This document shows, one piece after another, positions 9,948-18,901 of a DNA stretch of 64,000 bases. The notes beneath the pieces are model-generated. The model did not search any database. It saw only the letters and a list, made by a program, of their open reading frames with translations, and was not told where the DNA came from. A program made the position numbers and the translations under genes. Each line of letters opens with the position of its first letter. Position 1 is the stretch's first letter. This DNA is from an uncultured Porphyromonadaceae bacterium (lineage in GTDB: Bacteria > Bacteroidota > Bacteroidia > Bacteroidales > Muribaculaceae), in NCBI GenBank assembly GCA_947175645.1, contig CAMWNP010000005.1:43761-107760 (forward strand), in the 5' to 3' direction.

Positions 9948-11882
9948 ATGAAAAAGCAATTCCTTTCTTTGGCAATGGCAGCCGTGGCTCTGGTTCCGGT
10001 ATTCGCAAAAAACAATGCGGATCCCGTGCTGTTCACTGTCGATGGCAAAGATGTGCCGCTGAGCGAATTTGAATATCTATATAACAAGAATAACCAGCAG
10101 CAGGCCGAGCCTCAGACCCGTCAGCAGTATTTTGACATGTTCCTGCTCTACAAACTTAAAGTGGCTGATGCCATATCTGCAGGAATGGATACAACCGCAT
10201 CTTTCAGGAGCGAATATGACCAGTATCGCCGTGACCTTGCACTGCCTTATCTGATTGACAAGGATGTGGAGGACCAGTTGATTCGTCAGGGCTACGAGAT
10301 GATGGGTGAGTTTGTCGATGTCAGCCACATAATGCTTCCCCACGGAAACACCCCCGCTCTTGACCTTGAGAACAAACTCCGTCTTGACAGCATACGTACG
10401 GAAGTTCTCGCCGGACGTGCCGACTTTGATGAGATGGCACGCAGATTCTCTGTTGACAACGCTGTCAAACGGACCGGCAACGCCCACATGGGTCTGGTTC
10501 GCGGAACCCAGCATTATCCCTATCCTTTTGTGGAAGCGGCCTATACAACACCTGTAGGTGGCATTTCACCCGTGATTGATTCAGGCTTCGGTTACCATAT
10601 TGTCCGTCCGGAAAAACGTGTGCCTAACGATGGTGAGGTTCGTGCGCGCCATATCCTCAAACTGACAAGAGACCTTTCTCCGGAACAGGCCGAGGCCAAG
10701 AAAGAGGAAATCTACCGCATTTACAAGGAACTCAAGGCCGGTGCCTCATTTGATTCTATTGCGAGTGCCGAAAGTGAAGATCCCGGATCCGCAAGAAATG
10801 GCGGTGACCTCGGATATTTCGGCAGGGGGCAGATGGTTCCCGAGTTCGAACAGGTTGCCTTCTCTCTCTCTGACGGACAGTTCTCAGAGCCGTTCCTCTC
10901 TGCTTTCGGTTATCACATTGTCCTTCGTGAGGACCATCGCGGCGTTCCTTCATTTGAAGAGGCGCAACCCGGTCTGAAGAAAGAAATCGATAACGATGAG
11001 AGGGGCAACCGTCCGCGTACGGCCATGTTTGAGAAACTCCGGAAGAAATACAATGCGTCCGTTTCTGAGAAAGGATTCAGTGAAATGATGCAGATTATCC
11101 GTGATAACGGTGGGTATGATTCAGTGGCGATTCTCAAGATCAAGGAGATGAAAACACCTGTTGTAGTGATGGACGGCGCAACAGTTTCTGCTTCTGAGGT
11201 TGTGGACGGTGTAGGTCGTATAGTGAAAGTTTCGCCCGAGGCTATAGAACCTTATCTCAAGGAATCAGCCAAACGTCTGACTGACTCTCGCCTGATGACC
11301 CTCGCCGTGGACCGTCTCCCCGAGGATAATGAGGAATACAGGAATCTGGTCAATGAGTATCACGACGGTATCCTGCTGTTTGAAATCAGTAACAGAAACG
11401 TCTGGGACCGTTCCACCAAAGATAAGGAAGGCCTTGAAAAATTCTTCAGCAAAAACAAGGCGAACTACCGCTGGAATGCTCCTAAATATAAAGGTTATAT
11501 AGTTTTTGCCACCTCTGACTCACTGGAGACTGCCGCCCGTGAATTCCTTAAGGCAAACAACGTGGCTCAGGCAGATCTCTCGAAAGAACTGCGCCGTCAG
11601 TTCGGCAAGGATGTCAAGGCAGAGAAGGTTCTGGCTGCCAAGGGAGAGAATGCAATCGTCGACGCTGCCGTGTTTGGTGGAGCAAAACCTGAGAAATCAG
11701 GTAGGTGGGCGTTCTACTTCCCGTATGATGGCAAGGTTATTGACCAGCCTGAGGAAGCGGCTGATGTACGTGGCGCGGCTACCTCTGACTATCAGGCTCT
11801 CCTGGAAAACCAATGGATCAAGGATCTGAAATCAAAACACAAGGTAAAAATCAACAAAAAAGTTCTTGACTCACTCAAGTAA
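9948..11882 (+). CDS. Periplasmic peptidyl-prolyl isomerase, two parvulin domains (SurA/PpiD-like)
   Basis: A 644-residue folding factor for exported proteins. The start at 9948 (MKKQFLSLAMAA) is chosen because it opens a signal peptide cleaved near VFAKN; an in-frame upstream ATG at 9882 would bury it. After a SurA-like N-terminal helical domain there are two rotamase domains, at about residues 120-215 (VDVSHIML...GFGYHIVRPEKR) and 225-330 (VRARHILK...GDLGYFGRGQMVPEFEQ). The C-terminal third is helical, with no recognised domain. It is followed 28 bases later by a lipoprotein that resembles its chaperone part, so the pair probably work together on outer-membrane protein assembly. Confidence 0.9.
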   Translation: MKKQFLSLAMAAVALVPVFAKNNADPVLFTVDGKDVPLSEFEYLYNKNNQQQAEPQTRQQYFDMFLLYKLKVADAISAGMDTTASFRSEYDQYRRDLALPYLIDKDVEDQLIRQGYEMMGEFVDVSHIMLPHGNTPALDLENKLRLDSIRTEVLAGRADFDEMARRFSVDNAVKRTGNAHMGLVRGTQHYPYPFVEAAYTTPVGGISPVIDSGFGYHIVRPEKRVPNDGEVRARHILKLTRDLSPEQAEAKKEEIYRIYKELKAGASFDSIASAESEDPGSARNGGDLGYFGRGQMVPEFEQVAFSLSDGQFSEPFLSAFGYHIVLREDHRGVPSFEEAQPGLKKEIDNDERGNRPRTAMFEKLRKKYNASVSEKGFSEMMQIIRDNGGYDSVAILKIKEMKTPVVVMDGATVSASEVVDGVGRIVKVSPEAIEPYLKESAKRLTDSRLMTLAVDRLPEDNEEYRNLVNEYHDGILLFEISNRNVWDRSTKDKEGLEKFFSKNKANYRWNAPKYKGYIVFATSDSLETAAREFLKANNVAQADLSKELRRQFGKDVKAEKVLAAKGENAIVDAAVFGGAKPEKSGRWAFYFPYDGKVIDQPEEAADVRGAATSDYQALLENQWIKDLKSKHKVKINKKVLDSLK

Positions 11883-11910
11883 CTGACTGAAGCGTCGCTC
11901 TAATGCGCTT

Positions 11911-12771
11911 ATGAACAATCTTATTCTGAAAATATTTTCCGCCATCGCCGCCCTCGCCTTCTTCACGGCTTGCAATAATTCAAGTGAGGGTAACGATGGC
12001 GGAAATCTGTTAGTCCGGCTCGGAGACTCAAGGCTCACTCTCACGGAACTGCGCTCCGTAGTGCCGCCGGGCACTCCTTCCGAGGACTCGGTTCGGCTTG
12101 CCCGAAACTACATAAACCGATGGATTGACACTCATCTCATAACGGATATTGTAGCACCTCAGATCCCGGATATGGATGAAATTGACCGTCTGACAATGCA
12201 GTACCGTCAGTCATTGATAGAGGATGCCTACCGTGCCCGGATGTATAGGAAAAACGGTGATTACAACATACCGGAGGATACTCTCCGTGCCTACTATGAT
12301 GCGCGGAAAGAATCACTCAAACTGAAATCACCCATCGTAAAGGGTGTCTTCCTCAAGTTTGCCGATGATTCTAAAAACCTTAAGGAAGCGCGTCGACTGT
12401 TCAAGTCATCAAGGCAGGATGATATTGATAAACTTGAGAAAATAGCCTATGATGATGCCGTGTACTATGAATATTTCCGTGACCGCTGGATTGACTGGCA
12501 GAATATGCTCGCCGTCATCCCGTCGGACTTCGGCAACGAACCGCTGACCTACCCTGGCACACACAAGTCAACCGACCTTTCTGCTGACGGGTTCACATAT
12601 CTCCTGTATATCACCGATTATAAGGGGGTAGGCTCTCAAATCCCCTTTGAGTACGCAAAGGAGCAGATTCGTGACGCCATCCTCTATGACCGTCAGAAAG
12701 AATATGACGAGGAGTTGCGCCGCCAGTTGCGTGAAGATGCTATTGACGATGGCACACTCGTAATATATTGA
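11911..12771 (+). CDS. SurA-N-like periplasmic lipoprotein without rotamase domain
   Basis: A 286-residue predicted lipoprotein: a hydrophobic segment ends in FFTAC, with Cys21 as the likely lipidated residue. The rest is charged and mostly helical. Its layout (a beta strand with LGDSRLTLTEL, then helices with YINRWIDTHLI and YRQSLIEDAYRARMYR) resembles the N-terminal chaperone domain of parvulin-type isomerases, but the isomerase motifs are absent. It follows the two-parvulin gene in one operon. Role inferred from context: accessory chaperone for periplasmic folding. Bacteroidales commonly carry such a gene next to a parvulin. Confidence 0.65.
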   Translation: MNNLILKIFSAIAALAFFTACNNSSEGNDGGNLLVRLGDSRLTLTELRSVVPPGTPSEDSVRLARNYINRWIDTHLITDIVAPQIPDMDEIDRLTMQYRQSLIEDAYRARMYRKNGDYNIPEDTLRAYYDARKESLKLKSPIVKGVFLKFADDSKNLKEARRLFKSSRQDDIDKLEKIAYDDAVYYEYFRDRWIDWQNMLAVIPSDFGNEPLTYPGTHKSTDLSADGFTYLLYITDYKGVGSQIPFEYAKEQIRDAILYDRQKEYDEELRRQLREDAIDDGTLVIY

Positions 12772-12787
12772 TATCCCTTTAGGGGGA

Positions 12788-12822
12788 GAGTTGATGAAAA
12801 TACGGATTTATTTCATCAACTC
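12788..12822. terminator. Inverted repeat between convergent genes, possible terminator
   Basis: GAGTTGATGAAA at 12788-12799 pairs perfectly with 12811-12822 around an 11-base loop. The 3' arm lies inside the last codons of the convergent alcohol dehydrogenase gene. No strong T run follows, so termination is likely but not certain. Confidence 0.5.
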
Positions 12823-13977
12823 ATAGATTGCGGTCATATCTGCACGGTTAAGGCGATAATAACCGCCGATAATTTCACCCTTGTTTTCGATAAGTTTGTC
12901 AACAAGCAGACTGATATCCGGATTTTCAATTCCTAACTGCGCGAAGGTCAGTGGCAGTCCTAACGAACCGAAGAATTTCCTGAGAGCCTCCGCACCCTTG
13001 CGTGCGGCAACGGCATCGTCGGTTTCAGTGATGTTGAACACAGTGCGGGCGAACTGAGCGGGCTTGGACGGTGAATGTGTGGCCATGAACATCAGGAACG
13101 CCGGATAAACCACTGTCAGTCCGGCACCGTGGGTAACCCCGTAGACCGCACTGATCTCATGCTCCATGAAGTGTGACACCCAGTCCTCCACGCGTCCGCA
13201 GCCGCAGATGCCGTTATGAGCCATGGTTCCGGCCCACATTATGTTTGCCCTCGCCTGATAATCTTCAGGATTCTTGATTACCCGGGGTGCCACATCTATG
13301 ATGGCCCGTAGCAGTCCCTGGCAGAGATGGTCGGTGACCTGCACATCTTCAGTTGGTGAGAAATAGCGTTCCATGATGTGAGCCATCATGTCGGCAATTC
13401 CGCTGGCTGTCTGAAAAGCCGGGAGCGTGAAGGTCAGAACCGGGTTAAGGATTGCGAACCTGGGGCGAAGAGCCGAATCCGTACGAAGTGAAATTTTGTG
13501 CAGACCATCAAGTTTGGTGATAACCGAATTTCCGGAACCTTCACTGCCGGCTGCCGGAATTGTGAGTACCACGCCTACAGGGAGTGCCCGCTCAGCCACA
13601 AGTTTGCCTGCATAGAAATCCCAGAAGTCTCCGTCATAAAGTGCTCCGAGGGCTATGGCCTTCGCCGTGTCAATGACAGAACCTCCGCCAACTGCAATAA
13701 GTCCGTCGATATTGTTCTCGCGCACCACGTCTATACCTTCGTATACTCTGTCGTCAGTGGGATTCGGCTTGATTCCACCGAACTCAATGAACTCTATACC
13801 TGCGTTTTTGAGCGATTCCTTGACGCGGTCAAGGAGTCCGCTTCTGACCACTGATCCACCTCCGTAGGTCAGCAACACTTTTTTCATCCCGTTCTCTGAG
13901 GCAAGACGTCCGGTTTCCTTCTCTGTGTCCTTCCCGAAAATGTATCGGGTTGGCGCGTAATAACTGAAATTGTTCAT
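12808..13977 (-). CDS. Iron-containing alcohol dehydrogenase (butanol dehydrogenase/YqhD type)
   Basis: A 389-residue NAD(P)H-dependent dehydrogenase of the group III metal family, which interconverts aldehydes and primary alcohols. The nucleotide-binding signature GGGSVIDTAKAIALGA is near residue 97. Candidate metal ligands are the Asp and His of GIADMMAHIMERYF, and the two later His in HFMEHE and GVTHGAGL. Length and motif order match BdhA/YqhD proteins. It is monocistronic and divergent from bioA. Possible roles are aldehyde detoxification or fermentative alcohol formation; the substrate cannot be told from sequence. Confidence 0.9.
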   Translation of the reverse strand: MNNFSYYAPTRYIFGKDTEKETGRLASENGMKKVLLTYGGGSVVRSGLLDRVKESLKNAGIEFIEFGGIKPNPTDDRVYEGIDVVRENNIDGLIAVGGGSVIDTAKAIALGALYDGDFWDFYAGKLVAERALPVGVVLTIPAAGSEGSGNSVITKLDGLHKISLRTDSALRPRFAILNPVLTFTLPAFQTASGIADMMAHIMERYFSPTEDVQVTDHLCQGLLRAIIDVAPRVIKNPEDYQARANIMWAGTMAHNGICGCGRVEDWVSHFMEHEISAVYGVTHGAGLTVVYPAFLMFMATHSPSKPAQFARTVFNITETDDAVAARKGAEALRKFFGSLGLPLTFAQLGIENPDISLLVDKLIENKGEIIGGYYRLNRADMTAIYELMK

Positions 13978-13993
13978 ATCTGTGGTTTTGTGG

Positions 13994-14001
13994 CAAATAT
14001 A
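13994..14001 (-). promoter_or_regulatory. -7 promoter box for the alcohol dehydrogenase
   Basis: On the minus strand this reads TATATTTG, an exact TAnnTTTG, 17 bases before the start codon. A -33 TTTG at the expected distance is not evident. Confidence 0.5.
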
Positions 14002-14041
14002 CGCATATTTCCCAAAAATTCTTATACCCCGCGGATGAAAA

Positions 14042-14073
14042 TTTGCTTTTTCAGCATGGTTTTTCTAATTTTG
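14042..14073 (+). promoter_or_regulatory. Consensus promoter of the biotin operon
   Basis: TTTG at 14042-14045, exactly 20 bases, then TAATTTTG at 14066-14073. The predicted start is about 15-20 bases before the bioA ATG, so the leader is very short. No obvious BirA-type operator palindrome is seen. Confidence 0.8.
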
Positions 14074-14096
14074 TACTCCATTAATTAAAAGATTAG

Positions 14097-15401
14097 ATGA
14101 GCATCGCTAACGACTGCCACGAAACGATTCACGACCGGTTTGACCGGGAACATCTGTGGCATCCATATACATCCACCATTGATCCGCTGCCCACTTATAA
14201 GGTCAGCCATGCGGACGGGGTGAGAATTTTTCTTTCTGACGGGACACCACTGATTGACGGCATGTCGTCATGGTGGTGTGCATGCCACGGCTATAACAAT
14301 CCGAGGCTCAACCGTGCGGCAACCGAGCAACTCGGCCGCATGTCACACGTCATGTTCGGCGGTCTTACCCACGAACCGGCTATCTCATTGGGTAAGAAAC
14401 TCCTGAAGATGGCTCCTCCGTCAATGAACAATATCTTTTATGCCGACTCCGGATCAGTGGCGGTCGAGGTGGCCATGAAAATGGCAGTGCAGGCCTCCGT
14501 GTCGCGCTCGGGCGACCACAGCCGGACCAATTTCGTGACCATACGTAACGGGTATCACGGCGATACTTGGAATGCAATGAGTGTGTGTGATCCGGTTACA
14601 GGGATGCATGGTGCTTTCGGTCCGGCTCTCCCCATACGCTTCTTTGTTCCGCAGCCACGCTCACGCTTTGACGGAGAATGGAATCCCGCTGATATGGAAC
14701 CGCTTGAAAAAGTTCTCGAGCAACATTCCGGTGAGATAGCAGCCATGATTCTTGAGCCTGTAGTGCAGGGTGCCGGCGGCATGTGGTTCTATCATCCGCA
14801 GTATCTGAAGGAAGTACGCCGCCTTTGCGATAAATATTCAATCTATCTGATTTTTGATGAGATAGCCACCGGTTTCTGGCGCACGGGTAAATGCTTCGCA
14901 TGGGAGTGGGCCGGTGTGGAACCGGATATCATGACAATAGGCAAGGCTCTGACCGGAGGTTATCTGACATCGGCGTCCGTTCTGACCACAAGCGAGGTAG
15001 CCGATACCATCTCCAACGGGGAGGCCGGGGTTATGATGCATGGCCCGACGTTCATGGCTAACCCTCTGGCATGTGCGATAGCCAACGAATCGCTTGACAT
15101 ACTCAATGAATGTGATATGGAATCCCGCATCAGTCACCTCAACAAACTGATCGCGGAGTGTCTCGCTCCGGCACGTGGTTTCAGCAATGTCCGTGACGTG
15201 AGATCCATCGGTGCCATCGGGGTGGTGGAGATGCAGGAGCCGGTTGACGTGGGTGAATTCCAGAAAAAGTGTGTGGAACGTGGCATATGGGTGCGTCCTT
15301 TCGGCAGAAATGTCTATATCATGCCCCCATACATCATCTCTGACGAGGACCTCCGTTACCTGATTTCCAATATGCTGGAAATAATAAAACCGGAGGTATG
15401 A
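14097..15401 (+). CDS. bioA: Adenosylmethionine-8-amino-7-oxononanoate aminotransferase
   Basis: PLP enzyme that makes 7,8-diaminononanoate (DAPA) from KAPA, with S-adenosylmethionine as amino donor. At 434 residues it has normal length. Visible family features are HLWHPYTS near the N-terminus, [16 protein letters not shown], the cofactor-binding segment [29 protein letters not shown], the Asp in [14 protein letters not shown], and the catalytic Lys in [12 protein letters not shown]. It is the first gene of a biotin operon and its TGA overlaps the bioF ATG by four bases. Identity is very secure because the next three genes are also biotin genes. Confidence 0.97.
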   Translation: MSIANDCHETIHDRFDREHLWHPYTSTIDPLPTYKVSHADGVRIFLSDGTPLIDGMSSWWCACHGYNNPRLNRAATEQLGRMSHVMFGGLTHEPAISLGKKLLKMAPPSMNNIFYADSGSVAVEVAMKMAVQASVSRSGDHSRTNFVTIRNGYHGDTWNAMSVCDPVTGMHGAFGPALPIRFFVPQPRSRFDGEWNPADMEPLEKVLEQHSGEIAAMILEPVVQGAGGMWFYHPQYLKEVRRLCDKYSIYLIFDEIATGFWRTGKCFAWEWAGVEPDIMTIGKALTGGYLTSASVLTTSEVADTISNGEAGVMMHGPTFMANPLACAIANESLDILNECDMESRISHLNKLIAECLAPARGFSNVRDVRSIGAIGVVEMQEPVDVGEFQKKCVERGIWVRPFGRNVYIMPPYIISDEDLRYLISNMLEIIKPEV

Positions 15402-16546
15402 CCGATTCCTGTGAAAAATATTACGCCGAAGTCCTCTCCCAACTGCAATGCGGGGGAAACCTTCGTGTAATCCCTTCTGACCGCCGGTACTCCAAAGCCG
15501 CAGATTTCTCAACAAATGATTATCTAGGTTACGGTTCACTGACGCTCCGGGATATGGCTGAATATGATCCCGAATTGCCTGATCTCCCTATGACTTCATC
15601 CGCATCAAGATTGCTTGCGGCCACCCAACGGGAGTATGACGCTCTGGAGCGGATGCTTGAATCACTCTATAAGGGAAAACGTGCCCTCATTTTCAACAGC
15701 GGTTATCATGCCAACACAGGTATAATAGGTGCTCTGGCCGACCGCTCCACCATTATTCTGGCCGATCGTCTTGTTCATGCCAGCATCATTGACGGGATAC
15801 TTTTGTCCAGAGCAAAATTTTTCCGTTTCGAGCACAACAATACTGATGACCTCAGGCGGTTGTTGAAGAAATGTTATGAACCGGGCAAGAGGATTTGGAT
15901 TGTAGTGGAATCGGTTTACAGTATGGATGGCGATTATGCCGATGTCAACGCGCTTCTTGAGATAAAGAGGGAGTATCCGGGCGTTATGCTGTATGTTGAC
16001 GAAGCACATGCCTTCGGTGTCAACGGCCCTCATGGATTAGGGCTGGTGGAGTCATCCGGCAACCCTGCCGAGGTAGATGTCACGGTGGCTACGTTCGGCA
16101 AAGCATTAGCCTCCTACGGAGCGTTCGCCATTGTCAGCGAAACCCTCCGCGGATATCTTCTCAACCGTGCCCGCAGTTTCATCTTCTCAACCTCACTGCC
16201 CCCCATGCAGATTCGATGGACCCAACGTATGATAGAACGGATGCTGGGCGATGATGCCGCAAGAGAACGCCTGCGAAGCCTGTCGGAAAGACTCCATGAC
16301 ATAATCACCGGAGGCAGCGGAGTGCCTTCTGTGGTCAGTCATATCCAGCCCCTTGTTACCGGTGATGCCGGGCGGGCGGTGGAACTGTCACGCCGTCTGG
16401 CCGAACATGATATCATCGTGCTTCCTATCCGCACCCCCACTGTGCCCGCAGGTACGGAACGGCTCCGCTTCAGCCTGAGCGCAGCATTGACGGATGACAA
16501 TATGCAGGAATTGAAAAACGTACTGAAACTATGCGCAGACATCTGA
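15398..16546 (+). CDS. bioF: 8-amino-7-oxononanoate synthase
   Basis: PLP-dependent alpha-oxoamine synthase that condenses pimeloyl-ACP (or -CoA) with alanine to give KAPA. It has 382 residues. Family signatures are [50 protein letters not shown], and the Schiff-base Lys in [13 protein letters not shown]. The start overlaps the bioA stop (ATGA), and the last 16 bases overlap the next gene in another frame, as in a tightly coupled operon. Confidence 0.96.
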   Translation: MTDSCEKYYAEVLSQLQCGGNLRVIPSDRRYSKAADFSTNDYLGYGSLTLRDMAEYDPELPDLPMTSSASRLLAATQREYDALERMLESLYKGKRALIFNSGYHANTGIIGALADRSTIILADRLVHASIIDGILLSRAKFFRFEHNNTDDLRRLLKKCYEPGKRIWIVVESVYSMDGDYADVNALLEIKREYPGVMLYVDEAHAFGVNGPHGLGLVESSGNPAEVDVTVATFGKALASYGAFAIVSETLRGYLLNRARSFIFSTSLPPMQIRWTQRMIERMLGDDAARERLRSLSERLHDIITGGSGVPSVVSHIQPLVTGDAGRAVELSRRLAEHDIIVLPIRTPTVPAGTERLRFSLSAALTDDNMQELKNVLKLCADI

Positions 16547-17910
16547 TCCACAGTGCTCCGGGCAACCGTTCGGCCATAGCCTTTTTTGCAGGATGGGCCA
16601 TGGACAGCACCCCTTTCCGCAAATTGCATAAGAGCGGCTATGACATATATCTGTTTTATGACTACAGGACAGTGGAGCCGGAACTCTACACTTCGTTGTT
16701 CAGGAAATATGAAAAGGTGGCGGTTGTAGCGTGGTCCTTTGGCGTTGCGGTGGCAAACCGGCTGATTTCGACTCGGGAGGAAACCCGTATAGCGGTGAAC
16801 GGTACGGCGCAGGGAGTGGACAATCACTGTGGGCTGCCCAAACCATATAACGATCTGACCTTGAAGAGACTTTCTCCCGAAACGCTTGATACATTCTATC
16901 ATAAGGTGTTCGCAGATGATGAAGGTGACTGGTTTTTCTCCAGTCTGCCGCAACGTCCGCTTGATGAATTGGCTGCGGAACTCAGAACGCTCGGTGAGAC
17001 GGAATTCACATCGCCGTCGCCTTATTGGGATAAGGCTTACATAAGTGAGTACGACAAGATCATTCCTCCGGTCAACCAGTTCAACAGTTGGCGGGAATTC
17101 AGTCCGGAAGTCATAGCCGATGGTGCGCATGGGGTTGATTTTCAGAAAATCATCGACTCGGATATTGTCAATAAAGCGGTAGTCGCACAACGGTTCACCC
17201 GAAAGGCCAGGAGTTATGAGGATAATGCTGACGTTCAGCGCGACATGGCAGCCGAACTGATGCGCCTGCTTGATAAAAACGGCATCTCCATAGGGGGGAA
17301 GGATATCCTTGAGGTGGGTATAGGAACAGGATTTCTGACTCGTCTGTACTGCGGCCGTCATCCGTCATCCGTCACTGCCGTAGATCTTGCTGACAGTGAG
17401 ACTCTCACGGCCATTATCGCCGATGCTCTTCCTGATTTCAGCGGAACTGTCCTCACGGCTGATGCCGAGCGGTTTGTGGCGGACAAAACAGATTGCTACG
17501 ATGTGATTCTCACCGCATCCACAATCCAGTGGTTCAATTCCCAGCGTCTTTTCCTGTCAAATTGTGCCAGGGCACTCCGCAAAGGTGGTGTGCTGGCAAT
17601 AGCCACTTTCGCTCCGGGAACATTCCATGAGATTACAGAAATAACCCGCAGTGCCTTGACTTATTATCCAATAGAATGGTACAGGCAGAATTCGGGCCCG
17701 TCGCTGCAACTTGCGGACTGTAAGGAGGATAACATCATTCTCAAGTTCTCTGATCCGCGTCGGGTACTCGAGCATATATCGCTGACGGGTGTCAACGCCG
17801 TCAGTCATCAGCCATCCACAGTCAGTCACACCATCAGTCTGCTGCGCCGGCTACCTGACGAGCCTACTCTAACGTATAATCCCATTTATCTGATATTTAA
17901 AAAAATATGA
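16531..17910 (+). CDS. Fused pimeloyl-ACP methyl ester esterase (BioG) and malonyl-ACP methyltransferase (BioC)
   Basis: One 459-residue polypeptide carrying both ends of pimelate synthesis. Residues 1 to about 215 are a BioG (DUF452) hydrolase: nucleophile Ser in VVAWSFGVAVAN, likely acidic residue in EYDKIIPP, and His in ADGAHGVDF. Residues from about 218 are a BioC methyltransferase, beginning VAQRFTRKARSYEDNADVQ, with the AdoMet motif LEVGIGTGFLT, TAVDLADS, and TASTIQWFN. BioC methylates malonyl-ACP so that it can prime fatty acid synthesis, and BioG removes the methyl group from the finished pimeloyl ester. No stop or frameshift separates the halves. Confidence 0.93.
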   Translation: MRRHLIHSAPGNRSAIAFFAGWAMDSTPFRKLHKSGYDIYLFYDYRTVEPELYTSLFRKYEKVAVVAWSFGVAVANRLISTREETRIAVNGTAQGVDNHCGLPKPYNDLTLKRLSPETLDTFYHKVFADDEGDWFFSSLPQRPLDELAAELRTLGETEFTSPSPYWDKAYISEYDKIIPPVNQFNSWREFSPEVIADGAHGVDFQKIIDSDIVNKAVVAQRFTRKARSYEDNADVQRDMAAELMRLLDKNGISIGGKDILEVGIGTGFLTRLYCGRHPSSVTAVDLADSETLTAIIADALPDFSGTVLTADAERFVADKTDCYDVILTASTIQWFNSQRLFLSNCARALRKGGVLAIATFAPGTFHEITEITRSALTYYPIEWYRQNSGPSLQLADCKEDNIILKFSDPRRVLEHISLTGVNAVSHQPSTVSHTISLLRRLPDEPTLTYNPIYLIFKKI

Positions 17911-18539
17911 GCACAATATTCATTTCGGGAATCGATACCGATGCCGGCAAAACCTATGCTACGGCATGGCTTGCCACTGAGTTTCTGAAAAAGGGTAAAA
18001 CCGTTATCACCCAGAAGTTTATACAAACAGGCAACAAGGATTTCTCAGAGGATATAGCCAAGCACAGGGAACTGATGAAAGTGGAGCCATATCCTGATGA
18101 CGCAGACCACACCACTGCCCCGGTGATATTCAGTTATCCCGCGTCGGCTCAACTTGCAGCGCGTATCGACGGTAAAGAGATTGATCTTGGTGTCATTGAC
18201 CGTGCCACGGAGAAACTTTCCGCCAGATATGATGTTGTGCTGATTGAAGGAGCCGGAGGTCTGATGGTGCCTGTCACCGACACATTTCTCACCATAGACT
18301 ATATAGCATCACGCGGACTCCCGTGTGCCCTTGTGACGAACTCCAGGCTGGGCTCAATAAACCACACGCTCCTCTCAATAGAGGCTCTGCTGAGCCGGAA
18401 GATCTCCATTCCCTATATCCTTTACAGCGAACATCTCGATGATGATCCCCTGATAGCCGAGGATACCAAGGGTTTCATAGCCCGGTATGTGAAGCGCAAT
18501 CTTCCTGACACGGAACTTCTGTTCGTTCCACGTTATTGA
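17907..18539 (+). CDS. bioD: Dethiobiotin synthetase
   Basis: ATP-dependent carboxylase that closes the ureido ring of DAPA to give dethiobiotin. It has 210 residues. The P-loop is GIDTDAGKTYAT, one residue longer than the classical GTDTGVGKT. Other family features are TQKFIQTGNK, the glycine-rich LIEGAGGLMVPV, and the Asn-containing TNSRLGSINHTLL. The ATG overlaps the bioGC stop by four bases. The operon lacks bioB (biotin synthase), which must lie elsewhere. Confidence 0.95.
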   Translation: MSTIFISGIDTDAGKTYATAWLATEFLKKGKTVITQKFIQTGNKDFSEDIAKHRELMKVEPYPDDADHTTAPVIFSYPASAQLAARIDGKEIDLGVIDRATEKLSARYDVVLIEGAGGLMVPVTDTFLTIDYIASRGLPCALVTNSRLGSINHTLLSIEALLSRKISIPYILYSEHLDDDPLIAEDTKGFIARYVKRNLPDTELLFVPRY

Positions 18540-18550
18540 GTGTCATTGCC

Positions 18551-18901
18551 ATGGATCGTGTTGAACTTAACCGTGTCAGAATCTATGCCCACCACGGAGT
18601 GATGGAGCAGGAGCGAAAGGTGGGGAACCTGTTTGAGGTCACCGTGCACCTTGAAGGGGATATGCAGACGGTTATGCAGACTGATGATATTTCGGCAGGG
18701 ATATCATACGCTGATATTTTCGAGGAGGTGCGCAGGGTGATGGATGAACCGTCAAAAACACTGGAACATGTGGCCTATCGCCTGAAATCGGCGCTGCTGC
18801 TCCGCTTTCCGCAGACCACCGGCGGGAGGATAACCGTTTCCAAACTCACTCCTCCGTTTGCGGCGCGACTGGACAACGCCTCATTCACCCACACGTGGTG
18901 A
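18551..18901 (+). CDS. folB: Dihydroneopterin aldolase
   Basis: Folate-pathway enzyme that releases glycolaldehyde from dihydroneopterin. I chose the ATG at 18551 (MDRVELNRVRIYAHHGV), giving 116 residues, the usual length; an in-frame TTG at 18536 overlapping the bioD stop is possible and would add five residues. Family features are IYAHHGVMEQERKVG, the Asp/Tyr segment SAGISYADIFEEV, and the active-site Lys in ITVSKLTPPF. It is apparently the last gene of the biotin operon. Its 3' end overlaps the convergent tilS gene by 17 bases. Confidence 0.92.
   Translation: MDRVELNRVRIYAHHGVMEQERKVGNLFEVTVHLEGDMQTVMQTDDISAGISYADIFEEVRRVMDEPSKTLEHVAYRLKSALLLRFPQTTGGRITVSKLTPPFAARLDNASFTHTW

Noticed and set aside
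14838-15539. 233-codon minus-strand frame opposite bioA
   Set aside because: Antisense to bioA, whose PLP motifs are complete; composition is typical of a shadow frame.
16339-17361. 340-codon minus-strand frame opposite bioF and bioGC
   Set aside because: Long but antisense to two genes with clear catalytic motifs; no recognisable domain.
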